Source: Ewingella sp049889095 (GTDB lineage: Bacteria > Pseudomonadota > Gammaproteobacteria > Enterobacterales > Enterobacteriaceae). From it: a stretch of DNA of 64,000 nt. Below, piece after piece: positions 51,273-59,843 of the stretch. The DNA lies in assembly GCA_049889095.1 (NCBI GenBank), contig JBLJFK010000001.1, one strand, 5' to 3'. The notes beneath the pieces are model-generated. The model was not told the DNA's origin. It saw only the letters and a list, made by a program, of their open reading frames with translations, and did no database searches. Each line of letters opens with the position of its first letter. The stretch's first letter is position 1. Position numbers and translations under genes: made by a program.

Positions 51273-51296
51273 ATGCAACTCGAATGATTTTGGGTC
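51273..51296 (-). repeat. Repeat fragment D after eda
   Basis: On the minus strand GACCCAAAATCATTCGAGTT followed by GCA: the same end as the left end of copy C, in inverted orientation. Copies C and D thus flank eda as inverted repeats. Confidence 0.65.
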
Positions 51297-51307
51297 TTCA
51301 TAATGAG

Positions 51308-51333
51308 AAAAACCTCCAGCAGGAGGTTTTTTT
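51308..51333. terminator. Bidirectional terminator, eda / yoaB
   Basis: AAAAACCTCC (51308-51317), loop AGCA, GGAGGTTTTT (51322-51331), then TT. It separates convergent eda and yoaB. Confidence 0.85.
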
Positions 51334-51350
51334 ATGTCTGAAATCAGCGC

Positions 51351-51695
51351 TTAACGGGCGGCGATGAGCTTGATTTCAATTTTATATTTCGGGTTCATCA
51401 GGTTGGCTTGCACCGTGCAGCGAACCGGTGCGTTGCCCGGAGAGACCCAGGTGTCCCAGGCCTCGTTCATCGCGCTGAAGTCTTCCTTGTGGACCAAAAA
51501 CAGCGTGACATCGAGGATTTTGCTTTTGTCAGAACCCACCTCAGCCAGCACGGTATCGATAATGGCCAGCGTTTCTGCAGTCTGATCTTTAGCGTCAGCA
51601 TCCAGACTTTCCGGCACCGCGGTGTAGTAAATGGTTTCGTTGTGAATAACCACATCTGACATCCGTGGCTCGGGCCGGATACGTTCGATACTCAT
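51351..51695 (-). CDS. yoaB: RidA-family protein YoaB
   Basis: A 114-residue member of the RidA/YjgF/UK114 family, which in characterised members removes reactive enamine/imine intermediates. The subfamily is YoaB by length and sequence (SDVVIHNETIYYTAVPESLD; APVRCTVQANLMNPKYKIEI). The Arg in PVRCTV corresponds to the conserved active-site Arg of the family. AAGGAG precedes the ATG. Divergent from yoaA, as in E. coli. Confidence 0.9.
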   Translation of the reverse strand: MSIERIRPEPRMSDVVIHNETIYYTAVPESLDADAKDQTAETLAIIDTVLAEVGSDKSKILDVTLFLVHKEDFSAMNEAWDTWVSPGNAPVRCTVQANLMNPKYKIEIKLIAAR

Positions 51696-51838
51696 AGTTT
51701 TCGCTCCTTCAGTCGCTTTCTAATGATGGTGTTTAAGGGTAACACAAAGACGGATTACGTTGGATTGGCAGATGGCGGTAGCCGTGGAGCTGTTGGGTTG
51801 GCATAATCACTGCTGATCCGTACAGGTAGAGAAACAGC

Positions 51839-53740
51839 GTGACAGACGATTTTGCACCAGACGGCGCGTTAGCGCAGAAAATTGAAGGTTTTAAACCGCG
51901 TGAACCTCAGCGTCTGATGGCGCAGGCCGTCAACAAGGCGATCAACAACAAACAGGGGCTGGTGGTGGAAGCGGGCACCGGTACGGGTAAAACCTATGCT
52001 TATCTGGCCCCGGCACTCCGCTCTGGTAAAAAAGTGATTATCTCTACCGGTTCCAAAGCACTGCAGGACCAACTCTATTCTCGCGATTTACCCAAAGTTG
52101 CCAGCGCGCTGAAATTCAAGGGCAAACTGGCGTTGCTGAAAGGACGCTCGAACTACCTGTGTATTGAACGTCTTGAGCAGCAGTCCCTGTCCGGCGGAGA
52201 TCTTGCCAGCCAGTCATTGAGCGATTTAGTTCATCTGCGTAATTGGTCAAGCATGACTGAAGAAGGTGACATTAGTACTTGCGCTGTGGTGGCCGAAGAC
52301 AGTTACGTCTGGCCGCTGGTGACCAGCACTAACGATAATTGCCTCGGCAGCGACTGCCCGGCCTACAAAGAGTGCTTCGTGGTCAAAGCCCGGCGTAAGG
52401 CAATGGATGCTGACGTAGTGGTAGTAAATCATCATCTATTTATGGCTGATATGGTGGTCAAAGAGAGCGGCTTCGGTGAGTTAATTCCGACCGCCGACGT
52501 GATGATTTTCGACGAAGCACACCAAATTCCCGATATCGCCAGTCAGTATTTCGGTCAGCAGATCACCAGCCGTCAGCTATTGGATATGGCAAAAGACATT
52601 ACTATTGCTTACCGCACGGAAGTGCGTGATTCGGTCCAGTTGCAAAAGAGTGCTGACCGTCTGAGCCAAAGCACCATGGATTTTCGTCTGGCGTTAGGCG
52701 AGCCTGGATTTCGCGGTAACCTGCGTGACGTTCTCAACCAACCGGCTATTCAGCGCGCCCTGTTGCTGCTCGATGACGCACTCGAGTTGTGCTACGACGT
52801 GGTGAAACTGTCACTCGGTCGTTCGGCGTTATTAGATGCGGCATTTGAACGGGCGACGGTGTACCGCAACCGTCTTAAACGCCTGAAAGATGTCACTATC
52901 CCCGGTTATAGTTACTGGTATGAATGCAACTCGCGCCACTTTGTGCTGGCACTGACACCGTTGTCGGTGACCGATAAATTCAGTGAAATGATGGCCGACA
53001 AACCGGGGGCATGGATTTTTACTTCCGCCACGCTTTCGGTGAACGATCAACTGCATCATTTTACCGCCCGCCTTGGGCTTGATAACGCCGAGACCTTACT
53101 GCTGGCCAGCCCTTTTGATTATGCCAATCAAGCGTTGCTTTGCGTGCCACGTTTCCTGCCATCGCCTAATGAGCGTGGTGGTTCGCGCCAACTGGCCAAA
53201 ATGCTGTTGCCGCTAATTGAAGCTAACCAAGGTCGTTGCTTCTTCCTCTGCACATCGCACCTGATGATGCGCGAACTGGCGGAAGAGTTTCGTGCCAGTA
53301 CTACGTTACCGGTGTTGGTGCAGGGGGAAACCAGTAAAGGGCAGTTGCTGGCCCAGTTCGTCGAAGCCGGTAATGCTTTGCTGGTGGCAACCAGCAGCTT
53401 CTGGGAAGGGGTAGATGTGCGTGGTCAGGCGCTCTCATGCGTGATCATCGACAAATTGCCGTTTACCTCACCGGATGACCCGCTGCTGAAAGCGCGTATC
53501 GAAGATTGCCGCCTGCGTGGAGGGGACCCGTTCAACGAGGTGCAGCTACCCGATGCGGTGATCACGCTTAAACAGGGCGTCGGGCGCTTAATCCGGGATA
53601 CCGACGATCGTGGCGTGATGATTATCTGCGATAACCGTTTGGTGATGCGTCCTTACGGCGAAGTGTTCCTGAACAGTTTGCCTCCCACGCCGCGCACCCG
53701 TGATTTAGCCAAGGCGATCCACTTTCTGCAAAATGGCTAA
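51839..53740 (+). CDS. yoaA: DinG/XPD-like ATP-dependent helicase YoaA
   Basis: A 633-residue superfamily 2 DNA helicase of the XPD/DinG type. In E. coli YoaA works with the HolC (chi) clamp-loader subunit in repair of replication forks. Walker A is EAGTGTGKTYAYL, the DEAH box is MIFDEAHQIP, and the C-terminal motif VI is GVGRLIRD. Four cysteines likely hold an iron-sulfur cluster, the last three in NCLGSDCPAYKECF. The start is GTG at 51839. Confidence 0.94.
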   Translation: MTDDFAPDGALAQKIEGFKPREPQRLMAQAVNKAINNKQGLVVEAGTGTGKTYAYLAPALRSGKKVIISTGSKALQDQLYSRDLPKVASALKFKGKLALLKGRSNYLCIERLEQQSLSGGDLASQSLSDLVHLRNWSSMTEEGDISTCAVVAEDSYVWPLVTSTNDNCLGSDCPAYKECFVVKARRKAMDADVVVVNHHLFMADMVVKESGFGELIPTADVMIFDEAHQIPDIASQYFGQQITSRQLLDMAKDITIAYRTEVRDSVQLQKSADRLSQSTMDFRLALGEPGFRGNLRDVLNQPAIQRALLLLDDALELCYDVVKLSLGRSALLDAAFERATVYRNRLKRLKDVTIPGYSYWYECNSRHFVLALTPLSVTDKFSEMMADKPGAWIFTSATLSVNDQLHHFTARLGLDNAETLLLASPFDYANQALLCVPRFLPSPNERGGSRQLAKMLLPLIEANQGRCFFLCTSHLMMRELAEEFRASTTLPVLVQGETSKGQLLAQFVEAGNALLVATSSFWEGVDVRGQALSCVIIDKLPFTSPDDPLLKARIEDCRLRGGDPFNEVQLPDAVITLKQGVGRLIRDTDDRGVMIICDNRLVMRPYGEVFLNSLPPTPRTRDLAKAIHFLQNG

Positions 53741-53842
53741 CAGCAGAAATAGGCCACCGGCTATGCTAGAATAACGTCCCGAAAAAGGCTTCTAACTGCT
53801 TATTTATGACCTTTAACTACTTTTTCCCGCCTGAGGTTTGGC

Positions 53843-54544
53843 ATGTCCACGCGAATTTTAGCAATTGATACGGCGACAGAAGCCTGTTCGGTTGCGCTTT
53901 ACAACGATGGCGAGACGCTCGCTCATTTCGAACTCTGCGCACGCGAACACACGCAGCGTATTCTGCCTATGGTGCAGCAGATATTATCTGAAGCCGGGCT
54001 TACGCTAAATCAACTGGACGCCCTGGCATTTGGCCGCGGGCCTGGCAGCTTCACCGGCGTGCGCATCGGCATTGGTGTCGCTCAGGGCCTGGCATATGGC
54101 GCAGAGCTGCCACTGTTGCCGGTTTCTACCCTGATGACCATGGCACAAGGCGCACATCGCCTGACCGGTGCTGAGCGGGTATTAGCCGCCATTGATGCTC
54201 GCATGGGCGACGTCTATTGGGGGGAATACTATTACAACGAAGACGGCGACTGGCAGGGCGAACAGAGTGAAGCAGTGATCAAACCTGAACAGTTGCAACT
54301 GCGCGCCGCTAACTTTACCGGTCGTTTTGCCACCGTGGGTACCGGTTGGGGAACTTATCCGCATTTACTGGGAGAGTCATTAGTCGCCGAATTATATGAG
54401 GGGAAAATGAGCCTGCCCCAGGCTGAAGATATGCTGCCATTGGCTCTGCAAATGTGGCAACGCGGCGTCCGCGTCACTCCGGAGCAAGCGGAACCTGTTT
54501 ATTTACGCAATGAAGTGACATGGAAAAAGCTTCCTGGCCGGTAA
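53843..54544 (+). CDS. tsaB: tRNA threonylcarbamoyladenosine synthesis protein TsaB
   Basis: TsaB (YeaZ) partners TsaD and TsaE in making t6A37 in tRNAs that read ANN codons; it is essential in E. coli. It has 233 residues of the ASKHA fold, starting ILAIDTATEACSVAL. The segment FGRGPGSFTGVRIGIGVAQG is the family signature. As in other TsaB proteins, the metal-binding histidines of TsaD are absent. GAGG precedes the ATG. It lies between yoaA and yeaY as in E. coli. Confidence 0.95.
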   Translation: MSTRILAIDTATEACSVALYNDGETLAHFELCAREHTQRILPMVQQILSEAGLTLNQLDALAFGRGPGSFTGVRIGIGVAQGLAYGAELPLLPVSTLMTMAQGAHRLTGAERVLAAIDARMGDVYWGEYYYNEDGDWQGEQSEAVIKPEQLQLRAANFTGRFATVGTGWGTYPHLLGESLVAELYEGKMSLPQAEDMLPLALQMWQRGVRVTPEQAEPVYLRNEVTWKKLPGR

Positions 54545-54607
54545 GTTATGGCAACTTGTACAGTAAACCGTGGTCAAAATTAACAGTGTCTTCCAGGAGT
54601 TATCGCT

Positions 54608-55216
54608 ATGCGTAAGTGGTCAATTGTTCCACGGTTTTCGGTTCTGCCCCTAAGCGCCATTGGCCTGAGTGTTTTATTGTTGTCTGGTTGTGTTACCGTC
54701 CCCGATGATATTCGTGGGACAACGGATACACCGCAAATGAATCTGCAAGTCGTGCAGGGTGCGCCGCAGGTGTATGTCGGTCAGGAGTCCCGTTTCGGTG
54801 GCAAAGTCGTGGGCATTACCAACGAGAAAAACAAAACGCGCCTTGAGATTGCCACCATGCCGCTTGATGACGCAGCAAGACCAATTCTCGGTGCTGCTTC
54901 GCTGGGTCGTATTCATGCTTATGTGAATGGCTTCGTCGATCCGGTAGATTTCAAAGGTCAGCTGGTGACCGTTGTTGGCCCAATTACCGGCGCTGAAGAG
55001 GGCACTATTGGGCAGACGTCGTATCAGTTTGTTACGGTCAATGTTAATAGTTTCAAACGCTGGCGCCTTACCCAACAGGTGGTGATGCCGCCACAACCGA
55101 TGGGACCATGGGGCTGGGGATATGGAGGTCCTTTTGATCGACGCTGGGGGCGAAGCTATGGCCCCGGCTGGTATGATGCACAACCGGCACGGGTCGAAAC
55201 CATCGTCACCGAATAA
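54608..55216 (+). CDS. yeaY: Slp-family outer-membrane lipoprotein YeaY
   Basis: A 202-residue lipoprotein of the Slp family; E. coli YeaY is sigma-E regulated and of unknown function. A long signal peptide ends in the lipobox LLSGC (Cys28), with Val at +2, which fits outer-membrane sorting. The family core (RFGGKVVGITNEKNKTRLEI, then GQLVTVVGPITG) is visible. The tail is rich in Gly, Pro, Trp and Arg (PMGPWGWGYGGPFDRRWG). AGGAG precedes the ATG. Confidence 0.9.
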   Translation: MRKWSIVPRFSVLPLSAIGLSVLLLSGCVTVPDDIRGTTDTPQMNLQVVQGAPQVYVGQESRFGGKVVGITNEKNKTRLEIATMPLDDAARPILGAASLGRIHAYVNGFVDPVDFKGQLVTVVGPITGAEEGTIGQTSYQFVTVNVNSFKRWRLTQQVVMPPQPMGPWGWGYGGPFDRRWGRSYGPGWYDAQPARVETIVTE

Positions 55217-55257
55217 ACCACGGCCACCGGCAAAAAAACGGTAAATCAGACTTTTAT

Positions 55258-55281
55258 AGGCGGCTCTGGTCGCCTTTTTCT
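55258..55281 (+). terminator. Terminator after yeaY
   Basis: AGGCG (55258-55262) pairs with CGCCT (55271-55275) across an 8-base loop, followed by TTTTCTTTTTT. Confidence 0.65.
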
Positions 55282-55348
55282 TTTTTGATCCATGTAGGCT
55301 CAGCAAAATTAGTGACCGGCCTCTCAACCTGAACATTGTTTAAAACGC

Positions 55349-55365
55349 AACTGGTATGCTGAGTT
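55349..55365 (+). promoter_or_regulatory. Candidate FadR operator upstream of fadD
   Basis: AACTGGTATGCTGAGTT, 17 bp, resembles the E. coli fadD FadR operator (of the form A-R-CTGGTATGATGAGTT as I recall). A second, weaker similarity (GATCGGACTTGT) lies at 55385-55396. This fits repression by FadR until long-chain acyl-CoA is present. Confidence 0.5.
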
Positions 55366-55438
55366 AAAATATTGTTAAAGATGTGATCGGACTTGTCACA
55401 TTGCCATGACGATAACGCATGATTTCAGGAGTATTACC

Positions 55439-57136
55439 TTGGAAAAGGTTTGGCTAAAACGTTACCCCTCAGATGTTCCTGAGAATATCGATCCGGATCG
55501 CTACAGCTCACTGGTTGAGATGTTTGAAAATGCCGCCCTACGTTATGCAGATAGCCCGGCGTTCATCAATATGGGCGAGGTGATGACGTTTCGTAAGCTA
55601 GAAGAGCGTAGCCGCGCATTTGCCGCTTATTTGCAAAATGAATTGGGGTTGAAGAAGGGCGATCGTGTTGCGTTGATGATGCCGAATCTTTTGCAGTATC
55701 CGATAGCCCTGTTTGGCGTGTTACGTGCTGGCATGGTGGTAGTCAATGTGAATCCACTGTATACGCCGCGTGAACTTGAACATCAACTCAACGACAGCGG
55801 CGCGAGCGCGATTGTCATTGTGTCTAACTTTGCCCATACGCTGGAAAAAGTGGTTTTCAAGACGCAGGTTAAGCATGTGATCCTCACCCGCATGGGGGAT
55901 CAACTCTCAGCCGCGAAAGGCACACTGGTTAATTTTGTCGTCAAATATATTAAACGACTGGTGCCGAAATACCATCTGCCTAATGCCATTTCATTTCGCA
56001 GCGTGCTACAAAAAGGCCGCCGGATGCAGTATATCAAGCCGGATGTCATCAATAGTGATTTAGCTTTCCTGCAATATACCGGCGGTACCACGGGTGTAGC
56101 GAAAGGCGCGATGCTAACCCACCGTAATATGCAGGCGAATCTCGAACAGGCGAAAGCCGCTTATTCGCCGCTGCTGATACCGGGTTATGAGCTGGTGGTA
56201 ACAGCGTTACCGCTCTACCATATATTCGCGCTCACGGTGAATTGCCTGCTCTTCATTGAACTGGGCGGGCGTAGTCTGTTAATCACTAATCCACGTGATA
56301 TTCCGGGCATGGTAAAAGAGCTGGCGAAATACCCGTTTACCACCATCAGCGGGGTAAACACGTTGTTCAACGCGTTGCTTAACAATGAAGATTTTCGTGA
56401 GCTGGATTTCTCTACGCTGCGCCTTTCGGTTGGTGGGGGGATGTCGGTGCAGAAATCGGTGGCGGACAAATGGGAAAAACTTACCGGTAAGCATTTGCTT
56501 GAAGGCTATGGGCTAACAGAGTGTTCTCCGTTGGTGGCCGGTAACCCCTATGATTTGAAACACTATAGTGGCAGCATTGGCTTGCCGGTACCCTCAACAG
56601 AGGTGAAACTGGTTGATGATGATGGTCATGAAGTGGCCATGGGCGAACCGGGTGAACTGTTAATCCGCGGGCCGCAGGTGATGCTAGGTTATTGGCAACG
56701 TCCGGCCGCCACCGATGAGGTATTAAAAGATGGCTGGCTCTCAACCGGTGATATCGTTACAGTGGACGAGCAGGGCTTTTTACGCATCGTAGATCGTAAA
56801 AAAGACATGATCCTGGTTTCAGGTTTCAATGTTTATCCTAATGAGATTGAAGAAATCGTCTCTCAGCACGATAAAGTGCTTGAAGTGGCTGCTATCGGGG
56901 TTGCCAGTGAATCATCCGGCGAAGTCGTCAAGATTTGCGTGGTGAAGAAGGATCCATCGCTCACCGCCGAAGAGTTGCTGGCACACTGCCGTCGTATGTT
57001 GACGGGCTATAAAGTACCGAAAATTGTTGAGTTTCGCGATGAATTACCGAAATCGAATGTGGGCAAAATTCTTCGTCGCGAACTTCGCGATGAGCAGAAT
57101 AAGCCTAAGTCTGATAAGGCGCAGGACGCAGCGTAG
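55439..57136 (+). CDS. fadD: Long-chain fatty-acyl-CoA synthetase
   Basis: FadD activates exogenous long-chain fatty acids to acyl-CoA at the inner membrane, coupling uptake to beta-oxidation. It has 565 residues and belongs to the ANL superfamily. The ATP/AMP motif is LQYTGGTTGVAKGAMLTHRN, the second motif is LLEGYGLTECSPLV, and the FACS signature region runs through GWLSTGDIVTVDEQGFLRIV. The start is taken as TTG at 55439, 7 bases after AGGAG (55427-55431); E. coli fadD also starts with TTG. An ATG at 55406 would add 11 residues but has no ribosome site. Confidence 0.95.
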   Translation: MEKVWLKRYPSDVPENIDPDRYSSLVEMFENAALRYADSPAFINMGEVMTFRKLEERSRAFAAYLQNELGLKKGDRVALMMPNLLQYPIALFGVLRAGMVVVNVNPLYTPRELEHQLNDSGASAIVIVSNFAHTLEKVVFKTQVKHVILTRMGDQLSAAKGTLVNFVVKYIKRLVPKYHLPNAISFRSVLQKGRRMQYIKPDVINSDLAFLQYTGGTTGVAKGAMLTHRNMQANLEQAKAAYSPLLIPGYELVVTALPLYHIFALTVNCLLFIELGGRSLLITNPRDIPGMVKELAKYPFTTISGVNTLFNALLNNEDFRELDFSTLRLSVGGGMSVQKSVADKWEKLTGKHLLEGYGLTECSPLVAGNPYDLKHYSGSIGLPVPSTEVKLVDDDGHEVAMGEPGELLIRGPQVMLGYWQRPAATDEVLKDGWLSTGDIVTVDEQGFLRIVDRKKDMILVSGFNVYPNEIEEIVSQHDKVLEVAAIGVASESSGEVVKICVVKKDPSLTAEELLAHCRRMLTGYKVPKIVEFRDELPKSNVGKILRRELRDEQNKPKSDKAQDAA

Positions 57137-57171
57137 CGCTGAGCAGGTGCAGTATTTGCGAGCAGACTCTC

Positions 57172-57197
57172 ACAACGCCGGCGATGTCCGGCGTTGT
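57172..57197 (+). other. Perfect 10-bp hairpin between fadD and rnd
   Basis: ACAACGCCGG (57172-57181), 6-base loop, CCGGCGTTGT (57188-57197). No T-run follows, so it may protect the fadD mRNA end or attenuate read-through into rnd. Confidence 0.5.
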
Positions 57198-57267
57198 CAC
57201 GTAATAACCCTATGATATCCAGTTCATTCAAACAGAATGACGGGTATATTCTGAAGAGAACTAAAGT

Positions 57268-58389
57268 TTGAACTATCAGTTAATCACCACCAATGACGCG
57301 CTGGAGCAAGTTTGCCTTCAGGCGCAGGCACACAGTCATATTGCACTTGATACCGAATTTGTCAGAACCCGCACGTACTACCCGCAGTTGGGACTGATCC
57401 AATTATTTGATGGTGAAACACTCACTCTGATTGACCCGTTGCCGATCACGGCCTGGCAGCCCTTTATCGATCTGCTGACCAATCCGGATGTGGTGAAGTT
57501 CCTCCACGCCGGCAGCGAAGATCTCGAAGTGTTTCTTAATGCCTTTGGCGTGTTGCCCGTTCCATTAATTGACACCCAAATTCTGGCCGCCTTCAGTGGT
57601 CGACCTTTATCCTGTGGCTTTGCCCGTTTGGTTCAGGAAACAACGGGCGTTGAGCTGGATAAAAGCGAATCACGCACTGACTGGATCGCCCGTCCGCTTA
57701 GCGAAAAACAATGTGTGTATGCCGCCGCAGATGTCTGGTATTTGTTGCCTCTGGCTACGCAATTGATGCATGAAACCGAAGAAGCAGGTTGGATGGACGC
57801 AGCTTTGGACGAATGCCTGGCACTGTGTCGCCGCCGTGCTGAGGTTCTGCAACCTGAGCAGGCTTATGTGGAAATCACCAATGCCTTCCAGTTGCGCCCA
57901 CGACAATTAGCCTGTTTGCAGAAGCTGGCATCCTGGAGGTTAACGCAGGCCCGCCAACGTGATCTGGCCGTAAACTTCGTGGTTCGCGAAGAGAACCTCT
58001 GGCAAGTTGCACGTTATCAACCAACATCGCTCGGTGAGCTTGAAGCTCTGGGCTTGAGTGGCCCGGAGATCCGTTACCATGGACGTACACTGGTTGCATT
58101 GGTGGCTGAAGCCAATGAAATGGATGAGAGCGAACTGCCTGAACCTCTGTCAAACCTGATTGATCAACCAGGTTATCGCAAGGTGTTTAAGGATATTAAG
58201 GCGCTGATCCAGACTGTCAGTGAAGAGAGCAAGCTTAGCGTAGAATTATTGGCGTCACGTCGCCAAATTAACCGGTTGTTAAGTTGGCATTGGAAACTAA
58301 CAACCAAAGATCATCAACCAGAACTTATAAGCGGATGGCGAGGAAAACTGCTGGCCGATAAATTAAGTGAAATATTAAACGAGTATTAA
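57268..58389 (+). CDS. rnd: Ribonuclease D
   Basis: RNase D is a 3'-5' exonuclease that trims tRNA and other small-RNA precursors. It has 373 residues. DEDDy exonuclease motifs: I in ALDTEFVRTRTYYPQLGL, II in LHAGSEDLEVF, III in YAAADVWYLLP. Two HRDC domains follow in the C-terminal half. The start is TTG at 57268; E. coli rnd also uses UUG, which limits its expression. Confidence 0.95.
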   Translation: MNYQLITTNDALEQVCLQAQAHSHIALDTEFVRTRTYYPQLGLIQLFDGETLTLIDPLPITAWQPFIDLLTNPDVVKFLHAGSEDLEVFLNAFGVLPVPLIDTQILAAFSGRPLSCGFARLVQETTGVELDKSESRTDWIARPLSEKQCVYAAADVWYLLPLATQLMHETEEAGWMDAALDECLALCRRRAEVLQPEQAYVEITNAFQLRPRQLACLQKLASWRLTQARQRDLAVNFVVREENLWQVARYQPTSLGELEALGLSGPEIRYHGRTLVALVAEANEMDESELPEPLSNLIDQPGYRKVFKDIKALIQTVSEESKLSVELLASRRQINRLLSWHWKLTTKDHQPELISGWRGKLLADKLSEILNEY

Positions 58390-58433
58390 AATTCAGTCAG
58401 GATTTTACACGGAAATAACGAGAAATAATCAGA

Positions 58434-58460
58434 AGGGCAGATAATGGTCTGCCTTTTTTA
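58434..58460 (+). terminator. Terminator after rnd
   Basis: GGCAGA (58436-58441) pairs with TCTGCC (58448-58453), followed by TTTTTTATTTG. Confidence 0.75.
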
Positions 58461-58667
58461 TTTGTTTTTTATTTAATTGAGCATCAAATATTACTGCGAA
58501 AATGTTCACCGATTAGGGCAATTTTAACAGTATATTATGATCTTGACGACAGGAAATGGGATGAGTCTCAAAGGTTTTTTTGCGCTATTAGCCGGTTAGA
58601 AATAGTAGTAAAGGAATAAATGCAGGAAGAGCGATAGATATGCGAGTGTTGTATATCTATACAGTTA

Positions 58668-58686
58668 CCCCCTGAAGGTCAGGGGG
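58668..58686. other. GC hairpin downstream of minE
   Basis: CCCCCTG, AAGGT, CAGGGGG: perfect 7-bp stem, 47 bases beyond the minE stop on the minus strand, without a U-tract. It may end or stabilise the minCDE transcript. Confidence 0.4.
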
Positions 58687-58733
58687 CTACTATATTGAAT
58701 AAAACACCTTCAAACACAACGGTTCTAGTGCTG

Positions 58734-59003
58734 TCATTTAGGTGTTTCTTCTGATTCCGGTAATGTCACATTAAGTTCAAGTACCGAAATATCATCACCT
58801 TTTTGCTCGAACTGCACCTGGAGCATTTCGGGGTCAATCTTGATGTATTTACAAATCACCGCAAGAATATCGCGCTTGAGTTCGGGTAAATAGGACGGTT
58901 CACTGTCCCCCCTGCGACGCTCTGCTACGATGATTTGTAGCCGTTCCTTGGCTATATTGGCTGTCGGCTTTTTGCGGGACAGAAAGAAATCTAACAAGGC
59001 CAT
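58734..59003 (-). CDS. minE: Cell division topological specificity factor MinE
   Basis: MinE stimulates MinD ATPase and drives pole-to-pole oscillation that keeps the Z-ring at midcell. It has 89 residues. The N-terminal membrane-targeting and anti-MinCD helix region (MALLDFFLSRKKPTANIAKE, then RLQIIVAERR) and the C-terminal dimerisation domain (YLPELKRDILAVICKYI) match E. coli. It starts 3 bases after the minD stop, in the order minC-minD-minE. Confidence 0.97.
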   Translation of the reverse strand: MALLDFFLSRKKPTANIAKERLQIIVAERRRGDSEPSYLPELKRDILAVICKYIKIDPEMLQVQFEQKGDDISVLELNVTLPESEETPK

Positions 59004-59006
59004 GGT

Positions 59007-59819
59007 TTATCCCCCAAAAAGGCGTTTCAGGAAACTCTTCTTCTCTTCTTCAATAAAACGGAACGCACGTTCTTCACCAAGCAGACGGCTGACGGTGTCA
59101 TCATACGCTTTACCCGCATCGGATTCCTGATCCAGAATAACCGGCTCGCCCTGGTTGGACGCACGCAGTACAGACTGATCTTCAGGGATCACACCCAATA
59201 ACGGAATGCGAAGAATTTCAAGGACATCTTCCATACTGAGCATGTCCCCGCGGCTAACGCGGCCCGGATTATAACGGGTAAGAAGCAGGTGTTCTTTAAT
59301 TGGCTCTAAACCTTTTTCCGCACGGCGGGATTTTGATGACAAAATGCCCAAGATGCGGTCAGAGTCACGAACTGAGGAGACTTCAGGGTTGGTGGTGATC
59401 ACCGCTTCATCAGCGAAATACAACGCCATCAGCGCGCCGGTTTCGATACCCGCTGGTGAGTCACAGACCACGAAATCGAATCCCATATCATTCAGGTCGT
59501 TGAGGATTTTTTCTACGCCTGCGTGGGTCAATGCGTCTTTGTCACGCGTCTGTGAAGCAGGTAGAATAAACAGATTATCAGTGCGTTTATCTTTGATAAG
59601 TGCCTGATTAAGCGTGGCATCACCCTGGATCACGTTGACGAAATCATAAACAACTCGGCGCTCACAGCCCATGATCAAGTCAAGATTACGCAAACCGATG
59701 TCAAAATCGATGACCACGGTTTTCTTGCCTTTTTGAGCTAAACCGGTAGCAATGGCTGCGCTTGAAGTGGTTTTGCCAACGCCTCCTTTACCCGATGTAA
59801 CAACTATAATGCGTGCCAT
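59007..59819 (-). CDS. minD: Septum site-determining ATPase MinD
   Basis: MinD is the ParA-type ATPase that binds the membrane as an ATP dimer and recruits MinC. It has 270 residues. The deviant Walker A is KGGVGKTTS with signature Lys11, and VIDFDIGLRNLD is the switch region. The amphipathic membrane-targeting helix is at the C-terminus (EEKKSFLKRLFGG). AAGGA precedes the ATG at 59819; a longer frame upstream lacks support. Confidence 0.97.
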   Translation of the reverse strand: MARIIVVTSGKGGVGKTTSSAAIATGLAQKGKKTVVIDFDIGLRNLDLIMGCERRVVYDFVNVIQGDATLNQALIKDKRTDNLFILPASQTRDKDALTHAGVEKILNDLNDMGFDFVVCDSPAGIETGALMALYFADEAVITTNPEVSSVRDSDRILGILSSKSRRAEKGLEPIKEHLLLTRYNPGRVSRGDMLSMEDVLEILRIPLLGVIPEDQSVLRASNQGEPVILDQESDAGKAYDDTVSRLLGEERAFRFIEEEKKSFLKRLFGG

Positions 59820-59843
59820 GAAAGGATTCCTTGTCAAAAGGGC

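Larger units (their letters stand above)
58390..58733. other. Gap between rnd and minE
   Basis: A 344-bp AT-rich gap. It holds the rnd terminator, a hairpin CCCCCTG..CAGGGGG (58668-58686), and a 12-codon open frame (58561-58599, MSLKGFFALLAG) preceded by AGGAAATGGG. Whether the tiny frame is translated is unknown. Confidence 0.45.

Noticed and set aside
54674..55336. 220-codon open frame antisense to yeaY
   Set aside because: Covers the yeaY coding sequence and the terminator beyond it; composition typical of a complement frame.
55379..55402. CRP site TGTGA..TCACA upstream of fadD
   Set aside because: The half-sites are separated by 9 bases instead of 6.
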